Part shown: positions 24,473 to 36,544 of the stretch, one piece after another | Position numbering within the stretch: position 1 is the stretch's first letter | How the letters are laid out: each line of letters begins with the position of its first letter | DNA from: Candidatus Binatia bacterium | GTDB lineage: Bacteria > Desulfobacterota_B > Binatia > UBA9968 > JAJDTQ01 | DNA: 64,000 nt | Direction: 5' to 3' | Assembly: GCA_022827045.1 (NCBI GenBank) | Contig: JAJDTQ010000006.1 | Span: forward strand, 1-64,000 | Notes under the pieces: generated by a model | Seen by the model: the letters and a program-made list of their open reading frames with translations, nothing else | Database searches by the model: none | Told to the model about the DNA's origin: nothing | Made by a program: the position numbers and the translations under genes

Positions 24473-25437
24473 GGCGCCTCGGCCGGCTGGGCCGCAGCCG
24501 GTACCGTGGCGGCACGCCGGAAGAGGGTGCCGCCGTCGCCCGCCAGCAGCGCCGTCCCGTTCCTCACGGCCACCGCGGTGAGCCTGTCCGGCGTCCCCAG
24601 CCGCGTCCGTTGCCAGCGCTCGCCGTTCCAGCCGAAAACCGCGCCGGCCTCTCCTACCGCCCAGCAATCGGTGCGTGAGGCGCAGGCGATGGCACGCAGA
24701 CGGAAGAGGGCCGCTGGAACTTCCGCCTTCGTCCAGCCGACGCCGTCATACGCGAACAGGGCGCCGTGGTCTCCCACCGCCCAGCCGAAGTCGTCGCCGA
24801 CCACGGCCAGGTCGTACATGCGCGGGACGTCCTTCATGTCGGTCTTCTTCCAGTCCTTACCGTCCCAGCGGGCGAAGAAGCCGTCTCCTACCATCCAGCC
24901 GGCACGCCGGGAGGAGAATTGCATGGCGTGGATGCGCGCCGTTTCCACCGGGCTCCTGGCGTCGCGCCACTTGCCGCCGTCCCACTCGATGAGACGCCCG
25001 TCGCGGGTGCCGGCGAAGCAGCGGTCGGGCGCGGCGCAGCCGGCGCCCCACAGCCGTCCCTGGGACGGCTTGCGCCAGGAGAGGGGATTGTCCAGCCGGG
25101 TCCACGCCTTGCCGTCGTAGTGGAGCGACAAGGCGTCGTCGCCGAAGACCCAGACGTCGTCGGCGGCGTTCACGACGAACTTCCGCGGGCTCACCTTGGC
25201 CGGGTGGTCGACGGAGTGGAGGCGCGCCCCGTCCCAGTGGAGCAGGCGCCCGTCCGAGGTGCCGAGGTAGGCGTTGTCGCGGCCGAGGACGGCGAGGGCG
25301 TTGACGTTGGGCGGCGGCTTCTTGCGGACGGCGGGAGCGTTCCAGGAAAGCTTTTCCCAGGCCGTGCCCAGAGCGGGCGAGGAGAGACTCGCGACGATCA
25401 AGAGCAAGGCGCCGTATGTGAGGGTGCCTCGCGGCAT
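24469..25437 (-). CDS. Secreted beta-propeller-like protein
   Basis: A 322-residue protein with a signal peptide (about 1-24, ending SSPALG). The mature chain is made of repeated short units of the type NAYLGTSDGRLLHWDGARL, RCFAGTRDGRLIEWDGGKW, AGWMVGDGFFARWDGKDW, FGWAVGDHGALFAYDGVGW and DCWAVGEAGAVFGWNGERW. Each is about 45 residues and ends in Trp-Asp-Gly or similar. This predicts a beta-propeller like YCF48 or photosynthesis-assembly-like proteins. The partner is unknown. It lies 3 nt after the isochorismatase-like gene stop and overlaps the DUF1232 gene. Confidence 0.75.
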   Translation of the reverse strand: MPRGTLTYGALLLIVASLSSPALGTAWEKLSWNAPAVRKKPPPNVNALAVLGRDNAYLGTSDGRLLHWDGARLHSVDHPAKVSPRKFVVNAADDVWVFGDDALSLHYDGKAWTRLDNPLSWRKPSQGRLWGAGCAAPDRCFAGTRDGRLIEWDGGKWRDARSPVETARIHAMQFSSRRAGWMVGDGFFARWDGKDWKKTDMKDVPRMYDLAVVGDDFGWAVGDHGALFAYDGVGWTKAEVPAALFRLRAIACASRTDCWAVGEAGAVFGWNGERWQRTRLGTPDRLTAVAVRNGTALLAGDGGTLFRRAATVPAAAQPAEAP

Positions 25438-25440
25438 GGG

Positions 25441-26091
25441 TCAGTCGGAGCGGTCGGCCGAGGCGTTCCAGATATCGAGGAGTTGCCGGGAATCCACCAC
25501 GTCGGCGAAACGTTCCATGCGCCGGAGCGCGTCGTGGTGAGCGTCTTCCCGGTTGGTTCCGACACAGTCGCGCACCACGATCATGGAATAGCCGCGGTAG
25601 TACCCGTCCCGGACGCTGCCCTCGACGCCGGCGTCGGTGCGGCAGCCGACGACCACCACGGTGTCCCTGTTCCAGTTGCCCAGCAACTGCTCGAAGTCCG
25701 TGCCGAGGAAGATGGTGGGGCGGTGCTTCTCGATGAGGACGTCGTCGTCCTCGGGCTTGAAGGGCTCGATGAGCTGCCAGCCGAAGCTGCCGCGGGTGCG
25801 GCGCGGTCCGAGCTCGCTCGGATGGCTGACGCCCTGGTCCTTCATGGCGCGGCGGATCATGGCGGGGGCCTCGTCGCGCCACGGGTAGGGGGTGGCGAAG
25901 GCGTAGACCACCCGGACCGCGGCGCGCTTGGCCGCGGCGATGAGGGGAGGCGTCGTGCGCAGGAACTCGTCCTTGTTGAACGAGCTGCCGGCCTGGTCGT
26001 TCTGCATGTCCCACACCAGCAGGACGGCCCTGCGGGGATCGGCGACCTCGTCGAGGGTTGTCGAAATGGCTCTGCCTTCGAATTCGATCAT
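25441..26091 (-). CDS. Isochorismatase-like hydrolase lacking the nucleophilic cysteine
   Basis: A 216-residue isochorismatase-fold protein. The first catalytic region is [13 protein letters not shown] with the general-base Asp. The loop that normally carries the nucleophilic Cys reads [22 protein letters not shown]; the Cys position is Gly, as in true isochorismatases of the EntB/PhzD type. It therefore probably does not act as a Cys amidohydrolase. It may cleave a vinyl ether or act on another substrate. ATG 26091 with CAGGA upstream is preferred over an upstream in-frame ATG. It heads a three-gene minus-strand run and is divergent from zwf. Confidence 0.8.
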   Translation of the reverse strand: MIEFEGRAISTTLDEVADPRRAVLLVWDMQNDQAGSSFNKDEFLRTTPPLIAAAKRAAVRVVYAFATPYPWRDEAPAMIRRAMKDQGVSHPSELGPRRTRGSFGWQLIEPFKPEDDDVLIEKHRPTIFLGTDFEQLLGNWNRDTVVVVGCRTDAGVEGSVRDGYYRGYSMIVVRDCVGTNREDAHHDALRRMERFADVVDSRQLLDIWNASADRSD

Positions 26092-26293
26092 GTTCCTGAG
26101 GGGATGCAGCATCCAGCGGGGACCGTGGCAGAGGATAACTTCGGCCCGCACCCCTGTCAACAACGCCGGGTTCCGGACGCCTTCCGGGCGCTCGCGGAGA
26201 GCATGGCGGAGCGGTGCCGGGCCCGTTTTTGACAACGCTCGGGGTTCGCGCTACTTGTACGTTTCGGGCGCTTCGTCCCCAGGGAGAACACGG

Positions 26294-27901
<1,608 letters not shown>

Positions 27902-27925
27902 GGGTCGACCGGCCGGTAATCACCC

Positions 27926-28819
27926 ATGTCGAAGCAAGGGATGACGGAACTGCTGTCGCGCTTTCGTGACGGCACCTTCGAGGTGGACGGTTCCACGGTC
28001 CACTATCTGGAGAGCGGCGACCCGAGCGGGGAGACCTGCGTCTTCATCCACGGCAACCGGGACCATTGCCACAGTTGGGACTTCCTGTGGGAGTCCTTCG
28101 AGAAGGCGGGTTTCACCCTGCCCCACGTGGTGTCCCTGGACCTTCGGGGTCACGGCGACAGCGGCTGGGTCGGCCAGGAACGGGGTTACCGGCACGAAGA
28201 CTTCGTCCTGGACGTGGTGGGGTTGCTCCGGCACCTGAAGAAGGACGCCGTGACGGTGGTGGCCCATTCCCTGGGCGGCAGCATGGCGGTGGTGTTCGCC
28301 GGCGCCCTGCCCGAGAAGGTCAAGCGGCTGGCGATCATCGAGGCCGCGGGCCCCTACGGCCGCACCGAACAGGAGGCGCCGGAGCTGTTCGGGCGCTGGA
28401 CCAAGGACGACGGTTCCGACACTATACTGACCTACTACGCCACCGTGGGCCAGGCCGCCGACGCCATCGTGAGGCGTTTCCCGCTGGTTCCGAACCGGGC
28501 GGCCATGCACATGGCGCGCCACGGAACCCGCTTGACGCCCCACGGCTGGGTCTGGAAGTACGATCCGCGGGCCCGGAACCCGTCGTACTCGTCGTTCTCC
28601 GAAACCCAGGTCAAAGCCTTTATCGAGCGCATCGATTGCCCGACGCTGCTGGTGTTCGGAGCCGACTCGGGCTACAAGGAGTCGCCCCGCTACAACCGGG
28701 TCAACTATTTCAGGAACAAGACGCTGGTGGAGATTCCCGGGACCGGGCATCACGTGCAACAGGAGAAGCCCGACGAGCTCGCCGCCGTGCTGATCCCGTT
28801 TCTGAGCAATCACAGCTGA
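27926..28819 (+). CDS. Alpha/beta hydrolase family protein
   Basis: A 297-residue hydrolase. The oxyanion-hole region TCVFIHGNRDHCHSWD, VSLDLRGHGDSG, the nucleophile elbow VVAHSLGGSMA and the C-terminal His in IPGTGHHVQQEKPDEL match the alpha/beta-hydrolase catalytic plan; the acid Asp is probably in LLVFGADSGYKE. Substrate class (ester, C-C bond or haloalkane) is undetermined. It starts 24 nt after zwf on the same strand without an obvious ribosome site. It is followed by a family B repeat and an acyl-CoA dehydrogenase gene. Confidence 0.85.
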   Translation: MSKQGMTELLSRFRDGTFEVDGSTVHYLESGDPSGETCVFIHGNRDHCHSWDFLWESFEKAGFTLPHVVSLDLRGHGDSGWVGQERGYRHEDFVLDVVGLLRHLKKDAVTVVAHSLGGSMAVVFAGALPEKVKRLAIIEAAGPYGRTEQEAPELFGRWTKDDGSDTILTYYATVGQAADAIVRRFPLVPNRAAMHMARHGTRLTPHGWVWKYDPRARNPSYSSFSETQVKAFIERIDCPTLLVFGADSGYKESPRYNRVNYFRNKTLVEIPGTGHHVQQEKPDELAAVLIPFLSNHS

Positions 28820-28845
28820 TCGCGGCAAGTCCGTTGTTGGGACCC

Positions 28846-28875
28846 GCCATTCCGGCGAAAGCCGGAATCCAGGCA
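28846..28875. repeat. Intergenic palindrome, family B
   Basis: A hairpin with arms ATTCCGGC and GCCGGAAT around a GAAA loop is located between the hydrolase stop and the ribosome site of the acyl-CoA dehydrogenase gene. It differs from the 12948 copy by compensating arm changes, so pairing is kept. Confidence 0.65.
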
Positions 28876-28908
28876 GGGTGGAGGCGGCACTTCAAGGAGG
28901 AAAGATTC

Positions 28909-30066
28909 ATGGATTTCGCACTACCCGAAGAACTGCAGATGCTTCAGGACACCGTCCGGAAATTCGTCGACCAGGAGCTCATCCCGGTGGAGATGGAGTG
29001 CCGGGACGGCGTCACCCTCAAGCCCGAATACCGTGAACGCTTCGAGTCCAAGACCCGCGAGATGGGCCTTTGGATGCTCGACGTGCCCGAAGAATTCGGC
29101 GGCGCCGGCCTGAGCCTGCTGGCGCAGGTCATCATCTGGGCCGAGGTGGCCCGCTCCGTGGCCATCCCTTCCCGTGGCCGCAGCATCTTCGGACCGGAAG
29201 TGCGGCCGGTGCTCTACGCCATGAACGAGGAGCAGAAGGATCGCTACCTCTACCCGCTGCTGCGGGACGAGAAGCGCGCCTGCTTCGCCCAGACCGAGCC
29301 CGACGCCGGCTCCGATCCGGGCTCCATGCGCACCCGCGCCGTGCGCGACGGCGACGAGTACGTGATCAACGGCGTCAAGCGCTTCATCACCGAAGCGGAC
29401 GAGGCCGACTTCGCCCAGGTAATGGTGGCCACCGATCCCGAGAAGGGCTCCCACGGCGGCATCTCCTGCATTCTGGTGGACATGGACAACCCGGGCGTGA
29501 AGATCACCGCCAAGTACAAGACCATGATGGGCTACGAGCCGTGCGAGATCGTGTTCGACGACTGCCGGGTGCCGGCGGCGAACATGATCGGCGAGGAAGG
29601 CGAGGGCTTCAAGCTCGGGCAGAAGTGGCTCGGCATCGGCCGCCTCAAGCACGGCGGGCGCGCCATCGGCGTGGCCCGTCGCGCCATCGAGATGGGCGCC
29701 GCGTACGCCAAGCAGCGGGTCACCTTCGGCAAGCCCCTGGCCGAGCGCCAGGCCATTCAGTTCAAGCTGGCGGACTCCTACACCGAGCTTCACGCCGCCA
29801 CGCTCATGGTCTACCACGCGGCCTGGAAGTACGACCAGGGCGAGGACATGCGCAACGAGGGCTACATGGTCAAGGTGTTCGCCGACGAGATGTCGTTCCG
29901 GGTGGTGGACCGGGTGCTGCAGATCCACGGCGGCGTCGGGCTGACCACCGACCTCCCCATCGAGCTGTGGTTCCGCGACCAGCGCAGCCGGCTCATCACC
30001 GAGGGCGCCTCCGAGGTCATGCGCATGGTCATCGCGCGGCACGTGCTGCGGGAGTTCGGCAACTAG
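28909..30066 (+). CDS. Acyl-CoA dehydrogenase
   Basis: A 385-residue protein with the full acyl-CoA dehydrogenase layout: an N-terminal helical domain, a middle beta domain with CFAQTEPDAGSDPGSMRTRA (flavin and acyl contacts), and a C-terminal helical domain with the FAD-binding RVTFGKPLAERQAIQFKLAD and QIHGGVGLTTDLPIELWFRD. The sequence ends RSRLITEGASEVMRMVIARHVL. The catalytic Glu could be the Glu in ITEGASEV, as in short- and medium-chain types; the natural acyl-CoA is unknown. AAGGAGG lies 8 nt before ATG 28909. A longer upstream frame overlaps the hydrolase gene and is rejected. Confidence 0.93.
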   Translation: MDFALPEELQMLQDTVRKFVDQELIPVEMECRDGVTLKPEYRERFESKTREMGLWMLDVPEEFGGAGLSLLAQVIIWAEVARSVAIPSRGRSIFGPEVRPVLYAMNEEQKDRYLYPLLRDEKRACFAQTEPDAGSDPGSMRTRAVRDGDEYVINGVKRFITEADEADFAQVMVATDPEKGSHGGISCILVDMDNPGVKITAKYKTMMGYEPCEIVFDDCRVPAANMIGEEGEGFKLGQKWLGIGRLKHGGRAIGVARRAIEMGAAYAKQRVTFGKPLAERQAIQFKLADSYTELHAATLMVYHAAWKYDQGEDMRNEGYMVKVFADEMSFRVVDRVLQIHGGVGLTTDLPIELWFRDQRSRLITEGASEVMRMVIARHVLREFGN

Positions 30067-30111
30067 GCCCCTCACCCGGCCTTCGGCCACCCTCTCCCAG
30101 AGGGAGAGGGG
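30067..30111. repeat. Intergenic palindrome, family C
   Basis: The block has CCCCTCACCCGGCC, CTTCGGCC and CTCTCCCAGAGGGAGAG and is nearly identical to 21471-21518. It lies directly after the acyl-CoA dehydrogenase stop and can fold as nested hairpins. Confidence 0.75.
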
Positions 30112-30176
30112 TTGTAATTGATTTCTGGGACAGACTCCCAGGCTCTTGAGGCACGCTTTGCAGGGTGTCCGGAGAT

Positions 30177-30205
30177 TTGGAGATGCAGGGGCTTCATGCT
30201 ATAAA
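30177..30205 (+). promoter_or_regulatory. Likely sigma-70 promoter of rpmE
   Basis: TATAAA at 30200-30205 is an almost consensus -10 box. A weaker -35 (TTGGAG, 30177-30182) stands 17 bp upstream. It is placed 24 bp before the rpmE start and after the intergenic repeat, so it is the plausible start of the rpmE transcript. Confidence 0.5.
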
Positions 30206-30228
30206 TTCCTGATTCAGCGAGGTCTACG

Positions 30229-30432
30229 ATGAAACCGGACATTCATCCCGAATACCAGCTTGTCAGCGTGGTGTGCGCGTGCGGCAACTCCTTTGACGTG
30301 CGCTCCACCGCCAAGTCCATCCATACCGAGATCTGCGCCAACTGCCACCCCTTCTACACCGGCAAGCAGAAGCTCCTCGACACCGCCGGCCGAGTCGAGA
30401 AGTTCAAGAGGAGATACGGTATCAAGGACTGA
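30229..30432 (+). CDS. rpmE: Ribosomal protein L31 (zinc-binding form)
   Basis: A 67-residue L31. It has the zinc-type four-cysteine pattern, Cys-x-Cys in VVCACGNSF and Cys-x2-Cys in EICANCHPF, followed by [22 protein letters not shown], which is diagnostic of the family. It sits on the central protuberance of the 50S subunit. A TATAAA promoter lies just upstream and a perfect intrinsic terminator just downstream. It is therefore probably transcribed mainly on its own, with partial read-through into prfA. Confidence 0.97.
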   Translation: MKPDIHPEYQLVSVVCACGNSFDVRSTAKSIHTEICANCHPFYTGKQKLLDTAGRVEKFKRRYGIKD

Positions 30433-30458
30433 GGGAATGTTCCTGACCGGCTCTTTCG

Positions 30459-30508
30459 GCAAAGGGGCAAAGGGTGGCTCGGATTCCCTTTGCCCCTTTG
30501 CTTTTTTT
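30459..30508 (+). terminator. Intrinsic terminator between rpmE and prfA
   Basis: A perfect 16-bp stem (30459-30474 with 30486-30501), an 11-nt loop and a run of seven T residues form a textbook rho-independent terminator. It ends 14 nt before the prfA start, so prfA needs read-through or its own promoter. Confidence 0.9.
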
Positions 30509-30522
30509 GCACGGACAAGACC

Positions 30523-31593
<1,071 letters not shown>

Positions 31594-31597
31594 TCCG

Positions 31598-32488
31598 ATG
31601 GAACCTCAAGCGACAGGCAACGTCACGGACGTCCTGCGGCGCGCCACCGGCAGGCTCCGGCAGGCCGGCGTGGGTACGCCCCGGCTCGACGCGGAGCTGC
31701 TCTTGATGGAGACCCTCGGATGGTCGAGGGCGGATCTCTACCGGGACCCCGAGGGTGGGTTGCGGCAAGCTCAGGCGGAGCGGTTCGAGAGCCTGGTTTC
31801 CCGCCGGCTCCGGGCCGAGCCCGTGGCCTACATGACCGGGACCCAGGAGTTCTGGTCCCTGGACTTCCGGGTGACGCCGGACGTGCTCATCCCGCGGCCG
31901 GAGACCGAGCACTTGGTGGAGGTCGTGTTGGAGTTCCTGGCTTCGCGTCCGGGGCCGTGCCGGGTCCTGGAGATCGGCACCGGCAGCGGCGCCATCGCGG
32001 TCTGTCTGGCCAGGGAATGCGCCGAGGCGGAGATCTGGGCCACGGACGTTTCCGCGCCGGCGCTGGATGTCGCCCGCGACAACGCGTTGCGGCATGGCGT
32101 CGAAGGGAAGATCCGGTGGCTGCGGGGTGACCTGTTCGCCCCGGTGCACGGGTTGACCGAACGGTTCGACGTGCTGGTGTCGAATCCACCCTACGTTCCC
32201 AGCGGCGAGATCGGCGGCTTGCAGCGCGATGTGCGCGATTGGGAACCCGTACTGGCGCTGGACGGCGGCGCCGACGGCATGGATCTCTACCGGCGGTTGG
32301 TACGCGAGGGAGCAAGACACCTCCGCGAGGGCGGATTGCTGGCCGTGGAGGTGGGAGCGGAGCAGGGCGGTGCGGTCTCGCGGTTGTTCGACGCCGAGAC
32401 CGGATTTCACCGGGTCCGGGTGCGGCGGGACTACGCCGGGCTTCCCCGGGTGGTGACGGCGGAACGGATGCCGGCGAGCGGGGTCTGA
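31598..32488 (+). CDS. prmC: Release factor glutamine methyltransferase
   Basis: A 296-residue SAM-dependent methyltransferase. It has the N-terminal helical release-factor-binding domain, the PrmC signature [24 protein letters not shown], motif [17 protein letters not shown] and the catalytic [10 protein letters not shown] that places the amide nitrogen. It methylates the Gln of the release-factor GGQ motif. It starts 4 nt after the prfA stop and is followed by murA, so prfA-prmC-murA probably form an operon. Confidence 0.96.
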   Translation: MEPQATGNVTDVLRRATGRLRQAGVGTPRLDAELLLMETLGWSRADLYRDPEGGLRQAQAERFESLVSRRLRAEPVAYMTGTQEFWSLDFRVTPDVLIPRPETEHLVEVVLEFLASRPGPCRVLEIGTGSGAIAVCLARECAEAEIWATDVSAPALDVARDNALRHGVEGKIRWLRGDLFAPVHGLTERFDVLVSNPPYVPSGEIGGLQRDVRDWEPVLALDGGADGMDLYRRLVREGARHLREGGLLAVEVGAEQGGAVSRLFDAETGFHRVRVRRDYAGLPRVVTAERMPASGV

Positions 32489-32508
32489 TACGGGGAACGG
32501 GGTCGAAG

Positions 32509-33777
32509 GTGGACAGCATCGTCATCGAGGGCGGAACGGTTCTGGAGGGCGCGGTGCCTCTCGGGGGGTCGAAGAACGCGGCTCTTCCGGTGCTCATTTC
32601 GTCGCTTCTGACCGCGGACAAGTGCTCCTACAACAGGGTGCCGGCGCTCCGTGACGTCAGGACCACCCTGCGGTTGCTGTCGCGCCTGGGGGTGACCATC
32701 GAGCGGGACGTGGTGGCCGACGGACGCCTGGAGCTGACCGCGGACAAGGTCCATGAGCGCGAGGCGCCCTATGACCTGGTCAAGACCATGCGCGCCTCGT
32801 TTCTGGTGCTGGGGCCGCTGCTGGCGCGCTTCGGCGAAGCCCGGGTGTCGACACCCGGCGGCTGCGCCATCGGTTCGCGGCCGGTGGACCTGCACCTCCA
32901 GGGGCTGGAGCGCATGGGCGCGGTCATAAGCCAGGACCACGGCTACGTCGACGCCCGGGCCAGGAAGCTCCGGGGCGCCGTGATCCCGCTCGCGTTTCCC
33001 TCCGTGGGCGCCACCGAGAACCTCATGATGGCGGCGACCCTGGCCCGCGGGGAGACGGTTATCCGCAACGCCGCCCGGGAGCCGGAGATCGCGGAGCTGG
33101 CCGCGGTCCTGACGAAGATGGGCGCCAAGGTGAGCGGCGCGGGCGGCGAGGTCATCCGGATCGAAGGGGTGGACGAGGTTCACGGCGTGTCGCACGAGAT
33201 GAGCCCGGACCGGATCGAGACCGGCACGTTCATGGTGGGCGCGGCGCTCACCGGCGGCGACGTGCTGATCGAGGATGCCCGGGCCGAAGACCTTGAAGCG
33301 TTCACCGCGAAGCTGCGGGAGGCCGGGGCGCGGGTGGAAAGGGAAGCGGGCGGGGTGCGGGTGACGGGCAACGGAAGGGCTCGCGGCACCGACGTGGCCA
33401 CGCTCCCGTATCCGGGTTTTCCCACGGACCTGCAGGCGCAGATGATGGTGTTGATGGCGGTCTCGGACGGCGCCAGCGTCATCACCGAGAACATCTTCGA
33501 GAACCGGTTCATGCACGTCCAGGAGCTGAACCGGATGGGCGCCCGTATCACCCTCGACGGCAACCGCGCCACGGTCCGGGGGGTGGCGGAACTCTCCGGC
33601 GCGCCGGTGATGGCCACGGACCTGCGGGCGAGCGTCTCCCTGGTGCTGGCGGGCCTGGTGGCCAGGGGCGTGACCGAGGTGTCGCGGGTGTACCACCTGG
33701 ACCGGGGGTACGAGGACATCGAAGGCAAGCTCGCCGGCCTGGGCGCCGACATACGAAGGGTGGACCGTGACGATTGA
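32509..33777 (+). CDS. murA: UDP-N-acetylglucosamine 1-carboxyvinyltransferase
   Basis: A 422-residue enolpyruvyl transferase for the first committed step of peptidoglycan synthesis. It starts [25 protein letters not shown] (the Lys-Asn pair of the active site). The catalytic Cys119 lies in [13 protein letters not shown], indicating fosfomycin sensitivity, and [10 protein letters not shown] and [14 protein letters not shown] are also present. A GTG at 32509 is used because it directly starts the fold; a longer upstream frame lies inside prmC. The 3' end overlaps hisD by 11 nt, where hisG would be expected in related gene orders. Confidence 0.96.
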   Translation: MDSIVIEGGTVLEGAVPLGGSKNAALPVLISSLLTADKCSYNRVPALRDVRTTLRLLSRLGVTIERDVVADGRLELTADKVHEREAPYDLVKTMRASFLVLGPLLARFGEARVSTPGGCAIGSRPVDLHLQGLERMGAVISQDHGYVDARARKLRGAVIPLAFPSVGATENLMMAATLARGETVIRNAAREPEIAELAAVLTKMGAKVSGAGGEVIRIEGVDEVHGVSHEMSPDRIETGTFMVGAALTGGDVLIEDARAEDLEAFTAKLREAGARVEREAGGVRVTGNGRARGTDVATLPYPGFPTDLQAQMMVLMAVSDGASVITENIFENRFMHVQELNRMGARITLDGNRATVRGVAELSGAPVMATDLRASVSLVLAGLVARGVTEVSRVYHLDRGYEDIEGKLAGLGADIRRVDRDD

Positions 33778-35059
33778 CATCGTGAAGACCACGGATCCCG
33801 GTTTCAGGAAGACCCTGGATCGGATTCTGCAGCGGCGCGGCGAGATCGAGCGGGACGTCGAGGCGCGGGTGGCGGAGATCATCGAGAACGTGCGCCGGCA
33901 CGGGGACAGGGCACTGGTGCGCTATGCCAAGGACTTCGACGGCATCACCCTGAAACGCTCCCGCATCGAGGTGTCGGCGGAAGAGATGGGCGGAGCGTAC
34001 GGGTCCGTTTCCAGGGAGGATCTCCGGGCGCTGCGCCTGGCGGCGGCGCGCATCAAGCGGTTTCACCGCCGGCAACTGGAGAAGAGCTGGCGCTACAGCG
34101 ACCCCCTGGGGCTGGAGCTGGGTCAGCGCATCACCCCGGTGGAGCGCGCCGGCGCCTACGTGCCCGGCGGCAAAGCCGCCTATCCGTCCACCGTGCTCAT
34201 GACGGTGATCCCGGCGGTGGCGGCGGGGGTCCGGGAAGTAGTGGTCACGACACCGGTCCAGGCGGAAGCCGCGCTGGTGCTGGCGGCCGCGCGCGTGGCC
34301 GGCGCCCATCGGGTCTTTCGGGTGGGCGGCGCCCAGGCCGTGGCGGCGCTGGCCTACGGCACCGAGACCATCCCCCGGGTGGACAAGATCGTGGGACCGG
34401 GCAACGTCTACGTGGCGGCGGCCAAACGCCTCGTGTTCGGCCAGGTGGACATCGACTCCATCGCCGGCCCCAGCGAGGTGCTGCTGCTGGTGGACGGCTC
34501 GGCCGATCCCCGCTACGTGGCAGCGGACATGCTGTCCCAGGCGGAGCACGACGAATTGGCGGCGGCGCTGTGCGTAACCCCGTCCATGACGACGGCCCGG
34601 AAGGTCCAGGCGGCCATCGCGGAACAGCTAAAGAGCACCCGGCGGCAGGCCATCACCCTGGGGGCGCTGCGGCGCTTCGGCACCATCATGGTGTCGCGTT
34701 CGCTCAAGGAAGCGGTGAACATCACCAACGCCGTGGCGCCGGAGCACGTGCAGATCATGGTGCGGCAGCCGGAGAAGTGCGTCGATGCGGTGCGCAACGC
34801 CGGCGCGATCTTCGTCGGTGCTTACGCCACGCCGCCCCTGAGCGACTACGTCGCCGGCCCCAATCACGTGCTTCCGACGGGCGGGAGCGCGCGCTTCTTC
34901 TCGCCACTGGGCGCCTATGACTTCGTCAAGCGCACCAGCATCGTGCGCGCGGAAGCCGCGGGATTCGCGGCCCTCGCCCCGGCGGTCATCCATCTCGCCC
35001 GCCGCGAGGGGCTGGACGAGCACGCCCGCGCGATGGAAGTGCGCCTCCCGGCCGGCTGA
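33767..35059 (+). CDS. hisD: Histidinol dehydrogenase
   Basis: A 430-residue enzyme that oxidises L-histidinol to L-histidine in two NAD-dependent steps. It contains [21 protein letters not shown], the [30 protein letters not shown] block and the zinc-site [12 protein letters not shown], then [21 protein letters not shown]. All are HisD hallmarks. The GTG at 33767 overlaps the end of murA by 11 nt, so it is translationally coupled. hisG, usually directly before it, is not in this window. A family A repeat follows before hisB. Confidence 0.96.
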   Translation: MTIDIVKTTDPGFRKTLDRILQRRGEIERDVEARVAEIIENVRRHGDRALVRYAKDFDGITLKRSRIEVSAEEMGGAYGSVSREDLRALRLAAARIKRFHRRQLEKSWRYSDPLGLELGQRITPVERAGAYVPGGKAAYPSTVLMTVIPAVAAGVREVVVTTPVQAEAALVLAAARVAGAHRVFRVGGAQAVAALAYGTETIPRVDKIVGPGNVYVAAAKRLVFGQVDIDSIAGPSEVLLLVDGSADPRYVAADMLSQAEHDELAAALCVTPSMTTARKVQAAIAEQLKSTRRQAITLGALRRFGTIMVSRSLKEAVNITNAVAPEHVQIMVRQPEKCVDAVRNAGAIFVGAYATPPLSDYVAGPNHVLPTGGSARFFSPLGAYDFVKRTSIVRAEAAGFAALAPAVIHLARREGLDEHARAMEVRLPAG

Positions 35060-35071
35060 GAGAAGGACCAA

Positions 35072-35140
35072 GGCGAACGGAAGCAACTGTGGTCAAGCCC
35101 ACCGTTCGCCCTGAGCGTAGCGAAGCGAAGTCGAAGGGCG
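35072..35140. repeat. Intergenic inverted repeat, family A (short copy)
   Basis: GGCGAACGG at 35072-35080 pairs with CCGTTCGCC at 35102-35110, followed by CTGAGCGTAGCGAAGCGAAG of the family A core. It lies between hisD and hisB and interrupts an otherwise tightly packed histidine operon. Confidence 0.7.
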
Positions 35141-35179
35141 CTGCCCCGTTTCCGACTGTCACGAGTTAGGAGAGATCAC

Positions 35180-35767
35180 ATGGGACGAACGGCAACGGTT
35201 CACCGCAGGACCAAGGAGACGGACATCACCACCGTCCTCGACATCGACGGGAAGGGCGAGGCCCATGTGGGAACCGGCATCCCTTTCTTCGACCACATGC
35301 TGGAGATCTTTACTCGCCACGGCCTGTTCGACATCTCGATCAAGGCGGTAGGGGATCTCGATGTGGACTACCACCACACGGTGGAGGACGTCGGGCTCAC
35401 CCTGGGCCAGGCGTTCAAGGACGCGCTTGGGGACAAGCACGGCATCCGCAGGTTCGGCGAGGCTACGGTGCCGCTGGACGAGGCGCTGGCGCGGGTGGTG
35501 GTGGACCTGAGCGGCCGCCCCTACCTGGCCTACCGGGTCAAGATCCGCGGCGGCCGGGTCGGCACCTTCGACACCGACCTGCCGCACGAGTTCTACCAGG
35601 CCTTCGTCAACCAGCTTGGCATGAACCTGCACATGGACGTGCAGCATGGCGAGAACCCGCACCACGTCATCGAGGCGTGCTTCAAGGGATTCGCCCGGGC
35701 CATGGACCGGGCCACGGGGTTGGACGAGCGGATCGAGGGGGTGCTTTCCACGAAAGGGAGCCTGTGA
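35180..35767 (+). CDS. hisB: Imidazoleglycerol-phosphate dehydratase
   Basis: A 195-residue monofunctional HisB. The two metal-binding half-sites are seen as GTGIPFFDHMLEIFTRHG and DYHHTVEDVGLTLGQAF, then FDTDLPHEFYQAF and DVQHGENPHHVIEACFKGFARAM. Together they hold the di-manganese cluster that dehydrates imidazoleglycerol phosphate. TTAGGAGAG precedes ATG 35180. It follows hisD after a 120-nt gap filled by a repeat, and hisH is 110 nt downstream. Confidence 0.97.
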   Translation: MGRTATVHRRTKETDITTVLDIDGKGEAHVGTGIPFFDHMLEIFTRHGLFDISIKAVGDLDVDYHHTVEDVGLTLGQAFKDALGDKHGIRRFGEATVPLDEALARVVVDLSGRPYLAYRVKIRGGRVGTFDTDLPHEFYQAFVNQLGMNLHMDVQHGENPHHVIEACFKGFARAMDRATGLDERIEGVLSTKGSL

Positions 35768-35876
35768 TCGTGCGTGGTCGGACAGGTGGTTCGTGGGTGC
35801 CGAGCCGGGACGCCCCCCACCCGGCTCTCCCGATGTGCCCGCGATTCTGCGGGGGCGTTCTGCAGGAGGGGTCGCA

Positions 35877-36503
35877 GTGATCGCGGTCGTCGACTACGGC
35901 ATGGGTAATTTGAGGAGCGTCCAGAAGGGGCTGGAGCGGGTGGGCTTCGTGGCGGAGGTCACCCGTGACCCCGGGCGCATCACCGAGGCCCGGGGAGTCG
36001 TGTTGCCCGGAGTCGGCGCGTTCCACTCCTGCATGGAAAACCTCCAGCGGTTTGGCTTGGTGGCGGTCATCCAGGACGTGGTGCGCCGGAAGCGGCCGTT
36101 TCTGGGCATCTGCTTGGGATTGCAGCTCCTCTTCGATGAGAGCGAGGAGTTCGGCGGGCCGGACGGCCTCGGGCTCGTGCCCGGTAAAGTCCTGGGATTT
36201 TCTGCTACGGAAGATCTCAAGGTGCCGCACATGGGCTGGAACGCCATCGAGATCCGCAAGCCCACGCGCTTCCTGGAGGGCATCGACGACGCCGCACAGG
36301 TCTACTTCGTACATTCGTTCTACGCCGCCCCGGCGGACGAGTCGATGGTCGCCACCGTCACTTCCCACGGGACGCCCTTCGTTTCCAGCATCGCCACCGA
36401 CCACCTCTTCGCGTGCCAGTTCCATCCGGAGAAGAGCCAGGCCATCGGCCTGCGTATCCTTGAGAACTTCGGGCGCTTTGCCGAGAACGGGACCGCGGCC
36501 TGA
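35877..36503 (+). CDS. hisH: Imidazole glycerol phosphate synthase subunit HisH (glutamine amidotransferase)
   Basis: A 208-residue class-I glutaminase. It starts MIAVVDYGMGNLRSVQKGLE, the nucleophile elbow is FLGICLGLQLLFD with Cys79, and the His-Glu partner is CQFHPEKSQAIG. It provides ammonia to HisF. The GTG at 35877, 5 nt after AGGAGGGG, is preferred over an upstream in-frame ATG that would add unrelated residues inside the hisB-hisH gap. hisA begins 41 nt downstream and hisF follows it. Confidence 0.95.
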   Translation: MIAVVDYGMGNLRSVQKGLERVGFVAEVTRDPGRITEARGVVLPGVGAFHSCMENLQRFGLVAVIQDVVRRKRPFLGICLGLQLLFDESEEFGGPDGLGLVPGKVLGFSATEDLKVPHMGWNAIEIRKPTRFLEGIDDAAQVYFVHSFYAAPADESMVATVTSHGTPFVSSIATDHLFACQFHPEKSQAIGLRILENFGRFAENGTAA

Positions 36504-36544
36504 GCATGGCCAGTTCGTAGGGCGACTCAATCAATTCCCCGAAC

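Noticed and set aside
28066..28908. N-terminal extension of the acyl-CoA dehydrogenase frame
   Set aside because: The extension overlaps the alpha/beta hydrolase gene in another frame; AAGGAGG before 28909 marks the real start.
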